From CAXBID01 sp049791475 (GTDB lineage Bacteria; Bacteroidota; Bacteroidia; Flavobacteriales; Flavobacteriaceae): a stretch of DNA of 16,663 nucleotides. Below the pieces are notes generated by a model that saw only the letters and a list, made by a program, of their open reading frames with translations, had not been told where the DNA came from and did no database searches. Positions 1-8,131 of this stretch are shown piece after piece (the stretch's first letter is position 1; the number at the start of each line of letters is the position of its first letter). The stretch is from positions 1 to 16,663 of the forward strand of contig JBAQZZ010000217.1 in the NCBI GenBank assembly GCA_049791475.1, read 5' to 3'. Both the position numbers and the translations under genes were made by a program.

Positions 1-2
1 CT

Positions 3-284
3 AATAACATTAAATTCTGTCATATTGAAAACGAAAATTTAATGGCTTTTTATAAGTGGAACGACTCTAAAACCAATGAGCTTTTAATTATTATAAGTTT
101 AGATAATTTCAATGCTCAAAGAGGTACGGTTAAACTTCCTTTACAAGAGTTAGGTGTTTCACCTGGTCACAAAATAGGGCTTAACGATTTAATTACACAA
201 AGTAGCTATGATTGGTATAGTGAATGGAATTATGTAGAATTACACCCAACTTTGCCATTTCATATATTTAAGATCAACAAATAA
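3..284 (+). CDS. glgE: Alpha-1,4-glucan:maltose-1-phosphate maltosyltransferase GlgE, C-terminal part
   Basis: Only the last 93 codons are visible; the reading frame is open from base 3 and continues off the left edge. GlgE (GH13 subfamily 3) transfers maltose from maltose-1-phosphate to the non-reducing end of an alpha-1,4-glucan in the cytoplasm. The visible segment is the C-terminal beta-sandwich domain. It contains LLIIISLD, which fits the beta strands of that domain, and the ending YDWYSEWNYVEL followed by PFHIFKI, which is characteristic of GlgE ends. An ATG at base 42 is an internal methionine: the codons before it (residues NIKFCHIENENL) already read as GlgE. The TAA stop lies 2 nt before the maltokinase start, so the two are very likely one operon. 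The assignment rests on the tail and on the adjoining mak and glgB; the catalytic residues are outside the window. Confidence 0.85.
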   Translation, partial: NNIKFCHIENENLMAFYKWNDSKTNELLIIISLDNFNAQRGTVKLPLQELGVSPGHKIGLNDLITQSSYDWYSEWNYVELHPTLPFHIFKINK

Positions 285-286
285 TT

Positions 287-1918
287 ATGGCTAAAACCAA
301 AGAAGAAAAAGCCGCTGTAATTCAACACTTTAATTTTAATGATTCTTGGGAAGAATTATTAGAAAACAAAGATTTTGTAAAGATTTTTCTTTCTGATGTT
401 TTAAATAATTATATTATAACACAACGTTGGTATGGTGGAAAAGCAAGTGTTTTAAAATATATAGAACTAGCCGATTATTTCAGAATTCAGCAAGACGGCG
501 AAGTGTATTATGGCTTAATTTTAGAAGTTAATTTTTATGAAGCTTTTTATCAACATTATTTTTTACCAATAGCCTTTGTAACCGATGAAAATTTTGCACA
601 AAAAGACCGTATTCTCCCTGTAAGTATTCAAGGAAATGAGGGTTTTATTATTGATGCTATTAACCTTGAAGCTTTTAGAAAAGTGGTTTTTGAGCGTATT
701 ATTACAGCTAAGCCAAAAGATACTACAAAGGTACAATATCATAAAAGTCAACTTTTTCAGAACGCAAAATATGAATCTTCAAGGTTTATGGGCTTGGAAC
801 AAAGTAATACATCGCTCGTTTATAATGACAAATTCGTTTTAAAATTTTTCCGAAGATTGTATGCTGATAAAAATCCTGATTATGAAATGAGTCGGTTTTT
901 ATCTGATAAAAAAGATTTTAAAAACACCCCATCATATCTTGGAAGTATTAATGTTGTTGATGCTGATGATGTTAATATAACTATTGGATTAATGCAAAAC
1001 ATGGTGCCTAATGATGGTGATGCTTGGGACTATATGTTAAAAGAATTACACAAAGTATTTTCAAATCTAGAATACAAAAACATCAACATTGATGAGTTAC
1101 CAAATACTGAATTATATCAACGTTTAACCATTCAAGATATTCCTCCACAAATAATTGATTGGGCAGGATTAAATTTATTTACTAAAACACAAACATTAGC
1201 AAAACGAACTGCTGAGATGCACATTGCTTTAGGTTCTGAGTTTGAAGAAACAGCATTTACACCAGCTCATTTTAATGATGACTACACGGTTTGGTTAAAA
1301 AACAAAATGCTTTATCAATTTCAAAATAGATTAAATCTAATAGAAAATAATATCCATAAATTAGATGGATTAGCATTAGATTTGGCTAAAGAATTTTTGG
1401 ATAAAAAAAACCATATAAGAAAACAATTTGTAACCTTTGATTGGACGAAATTAAAAGGTGAACGCATTCGGGTTCATGGTGATTATCATTTAGGGCAAGT
1501 CTTAGTAAAAGATAACGATTTTTACATTTTAGACTTTGAAGGCGAACCAGAAAGTACCATTAGAGACCGAAAAGTAAAACAACCTCCATTAAAAGATGTT
1601 GCAGGTTTATTTAGGTCATTTCATTATGCTATTTATGCAACTATTTTTAACAATAAAGCTAGTTACCCAACAAATCAAGACATGCTTTTTAAAGCTGGAG
1701 AAATTTTATACCGTTACATAACAGGATTGTTTTTAGGAACTTATGTAACCGAAACACAAAACGCAAATTTAAATTTAGGCTACAACCAAGAACGTATATT
1801 TATTTTAAAATACTGCTTACTAGAAAAAGCAGTTTATGAATTGGGTTATGAACTTAATTCACGTCCGCAATGGGCCGTTATTCCTCTAAAAGGAATTTCT
1901 AATATTATAAACCACTAA
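287..1918 (+). CDS. mak: Maltokinase (maltose 1-kinase)
   Basis: The 543-residue protein should phosphorylate maltose with ATP to alpha-maltose-1-phosphate, the donor used by GlgE. Visible motifs are the N-terminal QRWYGGK (residues 46-52) typical of maltokinases, EQSNTSLVYND leading to an LKFF strand with Lys186 (nucleotide-binding lobe), the catalytic loop HGDYHLGQVL (397-406, Asp399), and the metal-binding LDFEGEP (415-421, Asp416). These make it an aminoglycoside-phosphotransferase-like kinase. It is somewhat longer than the roughly 450-residue actinobacterial enzymes and is not fused to a trehalose synthase domain. The ATG at 287 follows the glgE stop by 2 nt, and the stop precedes glgB by 3 nt, so the three are probably co-transcribed and translationally coupled. 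No signal peptide is present, so it acts in the cytoplasm. The family call is firm; substrate specificity is inferred from motifs and neighbours. Confidence 0.9.
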   Translation: MAKTKEEKAAVIQHFNFNDSWEELLENKDFVKIFLSDVLNNYIITQRWYGGKASVLKYIELADYFRIQQDGEVYYGLILEVNFYEAFYQHYFLPIAFVTDENFAQKDRILPVSIQGNEGFIIDAINLEAFRKVVFERIITAKPKDTTKVQYHKSQLFQNAKYESSRFMGLEQSNTSLVYNDKFVLKFFRRLYADKNPDYEMSRFLSDKKDFKNTPSYLGSINVVDADDVNITIGLMQNMVPNDGDAWDYMLKELHKVFSNLEYKNINIDELPNTELYQRLTIQDIPPQIIDWAGLNLFTKTQTLAKRTAEMHIALGSEFEETAFTPAHFNDDYTVWLKNKMLYQFQNRLNLIENNIHKLDGLALDLAKEFLDKKNHIRKQFVTFDWTKLKGERIRVHGDYHLGQVLVKDNDFYILDFEGEPESTIRDRKVKQPPLKDVAGLFRSFHYAIYATIFNNKASYPTNQDMLFKAGEILYRYITGLFLGTYVTETQNANLNLGYNQERIFILKYCLLEKAVYELGYELNSRPQWAVIPLKGISNIINH

Positions 1919-1921
1919 TTT

Positions 1922-3832
1922 ATGGCACAAGTAAAACCTTATAGTTTATTTACAGAATTCGATATCAACCTGTTTAAAGGTGGCAAACATTACCGACTTT
2001 ACGAAAAAATGGGATCGCATTTAGTAACGGTTGATGGTATTGATGGTACTTATTTTGCAGTTTGGGCGCCCACAGCAAAACAAGTTTCTGTAGTGGGCGA
2101 TTTTAATTATTGGATAGAGGGCGAGCACCAATTAAATGTGCGTTGGGACTCTAGTGGTATTTGGGAAGGTTTTATTCCGTTAGTTGGAAAAGGCAATACC
2201 TACAAGTATAAAATTCAGAGTAATAATAACGATATAAAAACAGAAAAAGCAGATCCGTACGCTAGACGCTGTGAGCATAACCCAAATACGGCATCAATTG
2301 TTTGGGACGATAATTACAAGTGGAAAGATAAAGCTTGGATGAAAAAGCGAAAAAATCATAACGCTTTAGATGCGCCATATTCTGTTTACGAAGTTCATTT
2401 AGGCTCTTGGAAAAGACACGAAAAAGAAGATCGTTTTATGTCTTACTATGAGCTCGCTGATGATTTGGTTAACTATGTAAAAGAAATGAATTTTACACAC
2501 GTTGAGCTTATGCCTATTATGGAATTTCCATACGATCCGTCTTGGGGATATCAAGTAACTGGCTATTTTGCACCAACATCGCGTTTTGGCTATCCTGAAG
2601 AATTTAAATTTTTAGTAGATAAGCTGCATCAAAATGATATAGGAATTATTCTAGACTGGGTACCTTCGCATTTTCCAGAAGACGCTCACGGACTTGGTTT
2701 CTTTGATGGCTCTGCTTTATACGAACATCCAGACCCGCGTAAAGGCTATCACCAAGATTGGAAAAGTTTAATTTTCAACTATGGTAGAAACGAAGTAAAA
2801 TCGTTTTTAATAAGTAATGCCGTTTTTTGGATGGATCAATTCCATGCTGATGGTTTACGAGTTGATGCCGTAGCTTCCATGTTGTTTTTAGATTATTCTC
2901 GTGAAGATGGTGAGTGGGAACCTAATATTTATGGCGGTAGAGAAAACCTAGATGCCATTGCCTTTTTAAAAGAACTTAACGAAGAAATATATTCATCATT
3001 CCCAGATGTACAAACTATTGCTGAGGAATCTACAGCATTTCCAGGGGTTTCAAAACCTGTGTTTTTAGGTGGTTTAGGCTTTGGAATGAAATGGATGATG
3101 GGTTGGATGCATGATACTTTAGAGTATTTTGGAAAAGACCCTGTTTACAGAAGATTTCACCAAAATGATATCACTTTTAGTTTGGCCTACGCCTTTTCTG
3201 AAAATTTTATGCTACCGCTTTCGCATGACGAGGTGGTTTATGGTAAAAATTCCATTTTAGGTAGAATGCCTGGTGATGAGTGGCAGCGTTTTGCTAACCT
3301 TCGTTTGCTATTTGGTTATATGTTTACACACCCAGGTACTAAATTAGCCTTTATGGGTACTGAGTTTGCGCAATACAACGAATGGAATTTCCAAGAGAGT
3401 TTAGACTGGAATTTATTAGAATTTAAACCTCATAAAGACTTTCAAAATTATTACAAAGCTTTAAATACATTTTATAAAAACACCCCTGCGCTTTTTGAAA
3501 AAGGGTTTTCTAATGAAGGGTTTGAATGGATTAGTTATGACGACCATGAAAACTGCGTAATTTCTTATATAAGAAAAGGCAAAAAAGCTGAAAACAATGT
3601 AGTTGTAGTTTGTAATTTAACCCCAACTGTTAGAGAAAATTATCGTATTGGAGTTCCTGTAAAAGGAAAACTTAAAGAAATTTTTAATAGTGATGCTAAG
3701 GAGTTTGGTGGTAGTGGCGTCTCAAATAGTAAACAAATAACTATCAAAAAACAACCATGGAATGGTAAAGATTTTTCTGTAGAAATCGCTTTGGCGCCCT
3801 TAGCAGTTACTATTTTTGAGTTTAAGCCTTAA
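1922..3832 (+). CDS. glgB: 1,4-alpha-glucan branching enzyme GlgB (GH13_9)
   Basis: The 636-residue enzyme cuts alpha-1,4-glucan chains and reattaches them through alpha-1,6 bonds, making branched glycogen-like polymer. Residues about 40-105 form a CBM48-type beta-sandwich (FAVWAPTAKQVSVVGDFNYW), followed by a GH13 barrel from about 155 and a C-terminal beta domain from about 540. The GH13 signatures are all present: VELMPIMEFPYDPSWGY (194-210), the nucleophile Asp315 in GLRVDAVAS, the acid/base Glu368 in TIAEES, and Asp436 in LPLSHDEVVYG. The length fits the short branching enzymes that lack the extra N-terminal module of E. coli GlgB. It is the last of three tightly packed genes, and with GlgE and maltokinase it completes the maltose-1-phosphate route to branched alpha-glucan. 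All catalytic residues are intact and the frame is clean. Confidence 0.95.
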   Translation: MAQVKPYSLFTEFDINLFKGGKHYRLYEKMGSHLVTVDGIDGTYFAVWAPTAKQVSVVGDFNYWIEGEHQLNVRWDSSGIWEGFIPLVGKGNTYKYKIQSNNNDIKTEKADPYARRCEHNPNTASIVWDDNYKWKDKAWMKKRKNHNALDAPYSVYEVHLGSWKRHEKEDRFMSYYELADDLVNYVKEMNFTHVELMPIMEFPYDPSWGYQVTGYFAPTSRFGYPEEFKFLVDKLHQNDIGIILDWVPSHFPEDAHGLGFFDGSALYEHPDPRKGYHQDWKSLIFNYGRNEVKSFLISNAVFWMDQFHADGLRVDAVASMLFLDYSREDGEWEPNIYGGRENLDAIAFLKELNEEIYSSFPDVQTIAEESTAFPGVSKPVFLGGLGFGMKWMMGWMHDTLEYFGKDPVYRRFHQNDITFSLAYAFSENFMLPLSHDEVVYGKNSILGRMPGDEWQRFANLRLLFGYMFTHPGTKLAFMGTEFAQYNEWNFQESLDWNLLEFKPHKDFQNYYKALNTFYKNTPALFEKGFSNEGFEWISYDDHENCVISYIRKGKKAENNVVVVCNLTPTVRENYRIGVPVKGKLKEIFNSDAKEFGGSGVSNSKQITIKKQPWNGKDFSVEIALAPLAVTIFEFKP

Positions 3833-4019
3833 ATTTTAATCGTTTTATCAAATTAACTTCATACTGTATTTTATCCTAAAGTCGTTCAAAGTAATTATAA
3901 AACGGTTTAGTTGAAGTATGTTAAATTTTTTGCAATTATATACCTCATTATTTGATTTTTATGCAACATTTTATTGTTTTTTTTAATAAAAACAAGTTTA
4001 TGAGATACATTTAATTTAG

Positions 4020-4027
4020 TAATTTCG
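4020..4027 (+). promoter_or_regulatory. Possible Bacteroidetes-type -7 element upstream of the GH31 gene
   Basis: TAATTTCG matches the Bacteroidetes -7 consensus TAnnTTTG at all but one position. A TTTA lies 19 nt upstream at 3997-4000, close to the TTTG-like -33 element. Transcription from here would give a leader of roughly 20 nt before the ATG at 4052. The surrounding 219-nt gap (3833-4051) is very AT-rich, so a chance match is quite possible. Its presence would mean that the glucosidase gene can be expressed independently of glgE-mak-glgB. Confidence 0.35.
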
Positions 4028-4051
4028 TCAATTAATACTGACCCATTATTT

Positions 4052-6448
4052 ATGATATTAAATACAGAATTAGAATATAAAGGGGATCTATTCCCGTCTA
4101 CTATAACCGATTATAAAAAAGATGTAGATGTTCTGCATTTTTCAACCTCAAATAACGTTATTCTTAAACTTACCGTATTACGGGATAGTGTGCTTCGTTT
4201 TACATACACAACCGTTGGTAAATTCGAAAGAGATTTCTCTTATGCTATAGATGAAAATGCAAGTAGAGGTTACAATCATTTAGAAATTTCTGATGACGAT
4301 GAAAAATATATTGTAACCACTTCAAGGCTTATTTGTCATATTCACAAATCAGATTTAAGAGTCTCTTTGTATGATGCGATTGACAATAAAATAATTTGTG
4401 ATGACGAACTTGGTTTCCACTGGGAAGAAAGTTATGAATTAGGTGGCGATATTGTGAAAATGAGTAAGGCTGCTCAAAATGGAGAAAGTTATTATGGTCT
4501 TGGCGATAAACCTGAGCATTTAAACTTAAAAGGGCGCCGTTTTGAAAACTGGGCAACCGATTCTTATGCTTTTGGCAAAAACACAGATCCTATATACAAA
4601 GCCATTCCGTTTTATACAGGTTTACACAACGGCAAATCTTACGGTATTTTCTTTGATAATACTTTTAGAACCTATTTCGATTTTTGTAGCGAGCGTAGAA
4701 ATGTAACCAGTTTTTGGGCACAAGGCGGTGAAATGAATTATTATTTCATTTACGGCCCTAAAATGCAAGATGTGGTTACTAGTTATACAGATTTAACAGG
4801 AACTCCAGAGCTTCCGCCATTATGGGCGTTAGGGTATCACCAATGTAAATGGAGTTATTATCCAGAATCTAACGTAAAAGAAATTGCTTCTAAATTTAGA
4901 GAGCTGCAAATACCGTGTGATGCTATTTATTTAGATATCGATTACATGGATGGATTCCGTTGTTTTACTTGGAACAAAGACTATTTCCCTGATCCAAAGC
5001 GTATGGTAAAAGAACTGGCTGATGACGGTTTTAAAACCGTAGTAATCATAGATCCAGGAATTAAAATTGATAACGAATACAGCGTATTCAAAGAAGGTTT
5101 AGAAAAAGATTATTTCTGTAAGCGTGCCGATGGTCCTTATATGAAAGGTAAAGTATGGCCTGGTGACTGTTATTTTCCAGATTTTACAAGACCAGAAGTA
5201 AGAGAATGGTGGGCAGGTTTATTTAAAGAGCTTATTGAAGATATAGGTGTAAAAGGAGTTTGGAATGATATGAACGAACCTGCGGTAATGGATGTTCCAG
5301 GAAAAACGTTTCCACCAGATGTTCGTCATGATTATGATGGTAACCCTTGCAGCCATAACAAAGCACATAATATTTATGGAATGCAAATGGCTAGAGCCAC
5401 ATATCATGGCTTAAAGCGTTACAATTACCCTAAGCGTCCTTTTGTAATTACACGTTCGGCATATTCAGGCACACAACGTTATACCTCAACTTGGATGGGA
5501 GATAATGTAGCCACTTGGGAACATTTACAAATTGCAAATATCCAAGCGCAACGTTTAGCGCTATCTGGATTTTCATTTGCTGGATCTGATATTGGAGGTT
5601 TTGCGGAACAGCCAAATGGCGAATTATATACGCGTTGGATACAATTAGGTGTTTTTCACCCATTTTGTAGAACACACTCTTCTGGAGATCATGGAGAACA
5701 AGAACCTTGGGCTTTTGACGATGAAGTTATTGATGTGGTTCGTAAATTTATTGAAATAAGATACCAATTATTACCGTATTTATATACCTCATTTTATCAG
5801 TATTCGCAAGATAATATACCTATGCTAAAATCTTTGGTTCTTTTTGATCAAGACGATGTGCAAACGCATTATAGAACAGATGAATTTATTTTTGGTAACC
5901 AAATATTAGTTTGCCCAATAAATGAGCCTAACTCTAAAGGAAGACGCATGTATATTCCTAGAGGAGATTGGTATAACTATTGGACTAATGAAACTATTGT
6001 TGGTGGTAAAGAAGTTTGGGTAGATGCAGATTTAGACAGTATGCCTTTATTTATTAAAGCAGGCGCTATTATACCAAAATATCCGATACAACAATATGTT
6101 GGCGAAAAGAAAATTGAGCAACTTATGCTTGATGTGTATTACAAAAACGGAAAGGAAGACTCTGAATTATATGAAGATGCTGATGATGGTTACGATTACA
6201 CCAAAGGACGTTATAGCTTAAAGAAATTTAACTTAGCTGGTAATGGAAATAAGCTTATTATTCGAATTCATAAAACAGGTAATTATATAACATCTTACAA
6301 TACCTTTAAAATTAATTTAATTGGATTACCTTTTAAAGTTAAATCTATTAAAGTAGATAATGAAGATGTAACTCTTAAGGACGTAGACTTTGCAAATAAC
6401 ACATTAGTTGTTACCAAAGAATTTACAAACCTTCAAATTATAGGATAA
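4052..6448 (+). CDS. GH31 family alpha-glucosidase, cytoplasmic
   Basis: The 798-residue protein is a glycoside hydrolase family 31 enzyme, most likely releasing glucose from alpha-glucan or malto-oligosaccharide ends. The order is an N-terminal beta-sandwich (about 1-250), a catalytic barrel starting at PPLWALGYHQCKWSYY (255-270), and C-terminal beta domains from about 600. The nucleophile is Asp406 in the family signature GVWNDMNEP (402-410), and the acid/base is Asp484 in TWMGDN. LDIDYMDGF (294-302) and AGSDIGGF (510-517) are further GH31 landmarks. There is no signal peptide, so it should act on internal glucans, fitting the neighbouring glucan synthesis genes. It lies 219 nt downstream of glgB and is followed by a strong hairpin terminator. 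Other GH31 activities (alpha-xylosidase, transglucosidase) cannot be excluded by motif alone, but the context favours alpha-1,4-glucan. Confidence 0.92.
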   Translation: MILNTELEYKGDLFPSTITDYKKDVDVLHFSTSNNVILKLTVLRDSVLRFTYTTVGKFERDFSYAIDENASRGYNHLEISDDDEKYIVTTSRLICHIHKSDLRVSLYDAIDNKIICDDELGFHWEESYELGGDIVKMSKAAQNGESYYGLGDKPEHLNLKGRRFENWATDSYAFGKNTDPIYKAIPFYTGLHNGKSYGIFFDNTFRTYFDFCSERRNVTSFWAQGGEMNYYFIYGPKMQDVVTSYTDLTGTPELPPLWALGYHQCKWSYYPESNVKEIASKFRELQIPCDAIYLDIDYMDGFRCFTWNKDYFPDPKRMVKELADDGFKTVVIIDPGIKIDNEYSVFKEGLEKDYFCKRADGPYMKGKVWPGDCYFPDFTRPEVREWWAGLFKELIEDIGVKGVWNDMNEPAVMDVPGKTFPPDVRHDYDGNPCSHNKAHNIYGMQMARATYHGLKRYNYPKRPFVITRSAYSGTQRYTSTWMGDNVATWEHLQIANIQAQRLALSGFSFAGSDIGGFAEQPNGELYTRWIQLGVFHPFCRTHSSGDHGEQEPWAFDDEVIDVVRKFIEIRYQLLPYLYTSFYQYSQDNIPMLKSLVLFDQDDVQTHYRTDEFIFGNQILVCPINEPNSKGRRMYIPRGDWYNYWTNETIVGGKEVWVDADLDSMPLFIKAGAIIPKYPIQQYVGEKKIEQLMLDVYYKNGKEDSELYEDADDGYDYTKGRYSLKKFNLAGNGNKLIIRIHKTGNYITSYNTFKINLIGLPFKVKSIKVDNEDVTLKDVDFANNTLVVTKEFTNLQIIG

Positions 6449-6470
6449 AAACCATCGTTTAATAAAATTA

Positions 6471-6501
6471 AAAGCCTCTCTTTTTGCAAATGAGAGGCTT
6501 T
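6471..6501 (+). terminator. Rho-independent terminator after the GH31 gene
   Basis: A perfect 10-bp stem pairs AAAGCCTCTC (6471-6480) with GAGAGGCTTT (6492-6501) around an 11-nt loop. It sits 22 nt after the stop codon. The A-run on the 5' side and T-run on the 3' side give the shape of an intrinsic terminator. It separates the glucan genes from the secreted-protein genes downstream. Confidence 0.85.
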
Positions 6502-6562
6502 CTTACAGCTATTTCCTCAATAAATTTAATACATATTTAAGCTCTAAAATATTTACTTTTAG

Positions 6563-6596
6563 TTTGTAAAACAGATGCTCTTTTTCTGTAAATTCG
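6563..6596 (+). promoter_or_regulatory. Putative promoter for the 494-residue exported protein
   Basis: TTTG at 6563-6566 and TAAATTCG at 6589-6596 resemble the Bacteroidetes -33 (TTTG) and -7 (TAnnTTTG, one mismatch) elements with 22 nt between them. The start codon is 24 nt downstream. The gene lies after a strong terminator, so it needs its own promoter in this interval, which supports the call. The last base of the -7 element is also the first base of a 16-bp palindrome. Confidence 0.4.
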
Positions 6597-6611
6597 ATTA
6601 AAATTTTAATC
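6596..6611. repeat. Perfect 16-bp palindrome in the leader region
   Basis: GATTAAAATTTTAATC reads the same on both strands (8-bp half-sites, no spacer). It lies directly after the putative -7 element and ends 9 nt before the ATG at 6621, so it would cover the expected transcription start. It could be a dimeric-repressor operator, or a chance product of AT-rich sequence. Confidence 0.45.
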
Positions 6612-6620
6612 AAATTTATT

Positions 6621-8105
6621 ATGAAAAAATTGACTTTTCTTTTATTGGTATTGTTTTTAAATTCTATTTATGCTCAAAATCAAACAACATTAAAAATTAT
6701 AGAAAGTGCCGAATATAATGATGAGGTTACTGCTAACGATATTTTAGCAATTCATACTACAAATTCAGGTTTTACGGGCGTTGTAAGAGATAGTAAAAAA
6801 GATATTCTGTTCGATATTTTTGATGCTAATCTCAATAAAGTATTTTCAAAAACAATAGATAGTGACAAAAAAGAAACGTTTGTTGGCGAAGTTTTTTATG
6901 GTGATGAAATTAAATTCTTTACCGTTTACGCTCCCGAAAAAACAGAACGCATCGTGTATTGCCATACTTTTAATTTAAAAGACAAAACAACAACTAAAGA
7001 AAAACTTTTTGAAACCACTGTAGAAAAAAGTCAGGAACTTTTTTCTGGTGGCAATAAGCGTCAAACCAGTTTTGCGATATCTCCTAACGGTAATTATTTT
7101 GCAGTGGCTACAGATAATATTAAAAAGAACGCAAACTCATATACCGTTCGGGTTTTTAATGCTTCAAATTTAGAATTGATTTTTGAAAAAGCCTATCAAG
7201 AGCACGAAGAGCGTTTTTTTCAGCATAATGATTTGGCAATAGATAATAATGCTACGGTTTATTCACTTGGAAAATTATATATAAAAGGACGTTCAGAGAA
7301 AAAGAATGGAGAGGCCAATTACCAATTTGTTTTAAACAAATTATCAAAAACCGATACTAAAGAGATTACTATTGATTTAGCGGAGGAACATATTTTGTCT
7401 TTAAACATTTCAATTGTTGACAAAGCCCTTCATTTACTTGGGTTTTATTCAGAGAAAAATGTGTTCAAAATAAAAGGAGGATGTAATTTTATTATAGATA
7501 CAGATGCTTTTGCTGTAAAGTCTAAAAAGGTTTATAAGTTGCCAATAGAAATTTATGAAGACTTATATGGTGAAGATAAAGCAGATAACAAAAAGGATAA
7601 AGAACTATCTAGCTTTTATGTAGATTATGTTTTAAAAGATGCCAATGGCAACACCTATGTGTTGGCGGAAGCCTTTTATGTAACTCAAACCTATATGTCT
7701 ACTGGCTATGGCGGCACTATGGTTACAACACCGCATTATGATGATATATTAATTTTAAAATTTGATGCCCAAGGCGAATTAAATTGGGGAAGAAGTGTAT
7801 TTAAAAAATCGACTACGCCTTCATATAATGCATTCTTAAAAGGAAATGATTTGCATGTTATTTTAAATTCAGGTAAAAACCTAATCGAGAAAAAAGACGG
7901 AAGAACTAAAGTGTCTAAAGGTATATTTGAATCGTCAGCGCTTTACGACTTTGTATATACTCCAAATGGAGAAGTATCATATAACAAAATACAAGACAAT
8001 AACGGAAACACCTATTACGTACCTTTCTACGGGACTTACGAAAACGACACCTTTATTATGACCAGTGATGGTAAAAAGAAGAAACAGTTTATGATCTTGA
8101 AATAA
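6621..8105 (+). CDS. Exported protein of unknown function, probably beta-rich (propeller-like)
   Basis: I do not recognise this 494-residue protein. It begins with a clear signal peptide (MKK, then a hydrophobic run, likely cut after IYA at residue 18 before QNQ), so it should be exported to the periplasm or beyond. The body alternates short hydrophobic strands with polar turns. Segments such as AISPNGNYFAVATDN (about 152-166), VRVFNASNLELIFEK and DILILKFDAQGELNW look like repeated beta blades of a WD40 or propeller-type fold, but I cannot count blades reliably. It has no lipobox, no recognisable catalytic motif and no obvious T9SS sorting domain at the Lys-rich C-terminus. It probably has its own promoter after the upstream terminator, and the small exported protein follows 43 nt later. 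The coding call is secure; the function is unknown. Confidence 0.85.
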   Translation: MKKLTFLLLVLFLNSIYAQNQTTLKIIESAEYNDEVTANDILAIHTTNSGFTGVVRDSKKDILFDIFDANLNKVFSKTIDSDKKETFVGEVFYGDEIKFFTVYAPEKTERIVYCHTFNLKDKTTTKEKLFETTVEKSQELFSGGNKRQTSFAISPNGNYFAVATDNIKKNANSYTVRVFNASNLELIFEKAYQEHEERFFQHNDLAIDNNATVYSLGKLYIKGRSEKKNGEANYQFVLNKLSKTDTKEITIDLAEEHILSLNISIVDKALHLLGFYSEKNVFKIKGGCNFIIDTDAFAVKSKKVYKLPIEIYEDLYGEDKADNKKDKELSSFYVDYVLKDANGNTYVLAEAFYVTQTYMSTGYGGTMVTTPHYDDILILKFDAQGELNWGRSVFKKSTTPSYNAFLKGNDLHVILNSGKNLIEKKDGRTKVSKGIFESSALYDFVYTPNGEVSYNKIQDNNGNTYYVPFYGTYENDTFIMTSDGKKKKQFMILK

Positions 8106-8131
8106 GATTTTTATGAATTTTTAAACCATCG

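Noticed and set aside
42..284. A complete small gene of 80 codons starting at the ATG at 42
   Set aside because: The frame is open back to base 3 and the codons before the ATG continue a GlgE-like sequence, so this is the tail of a larger gene.
3838..3907. Inverted repeat AATCGTTTTAT / ATAAAACGGTT after glgB as a terminator
   Set aside because: The arms are 11 bp with one G-T pair but are separated by 48 nt, and no T-run follows; it is too weak to call.
6571..6589. Hairpin ACAGA / TCTGT upstream of the exported protein gene
   Set aside because: It has only five base pairs in AT-rich sequence and overlaps the spacer of a plausible promoter.
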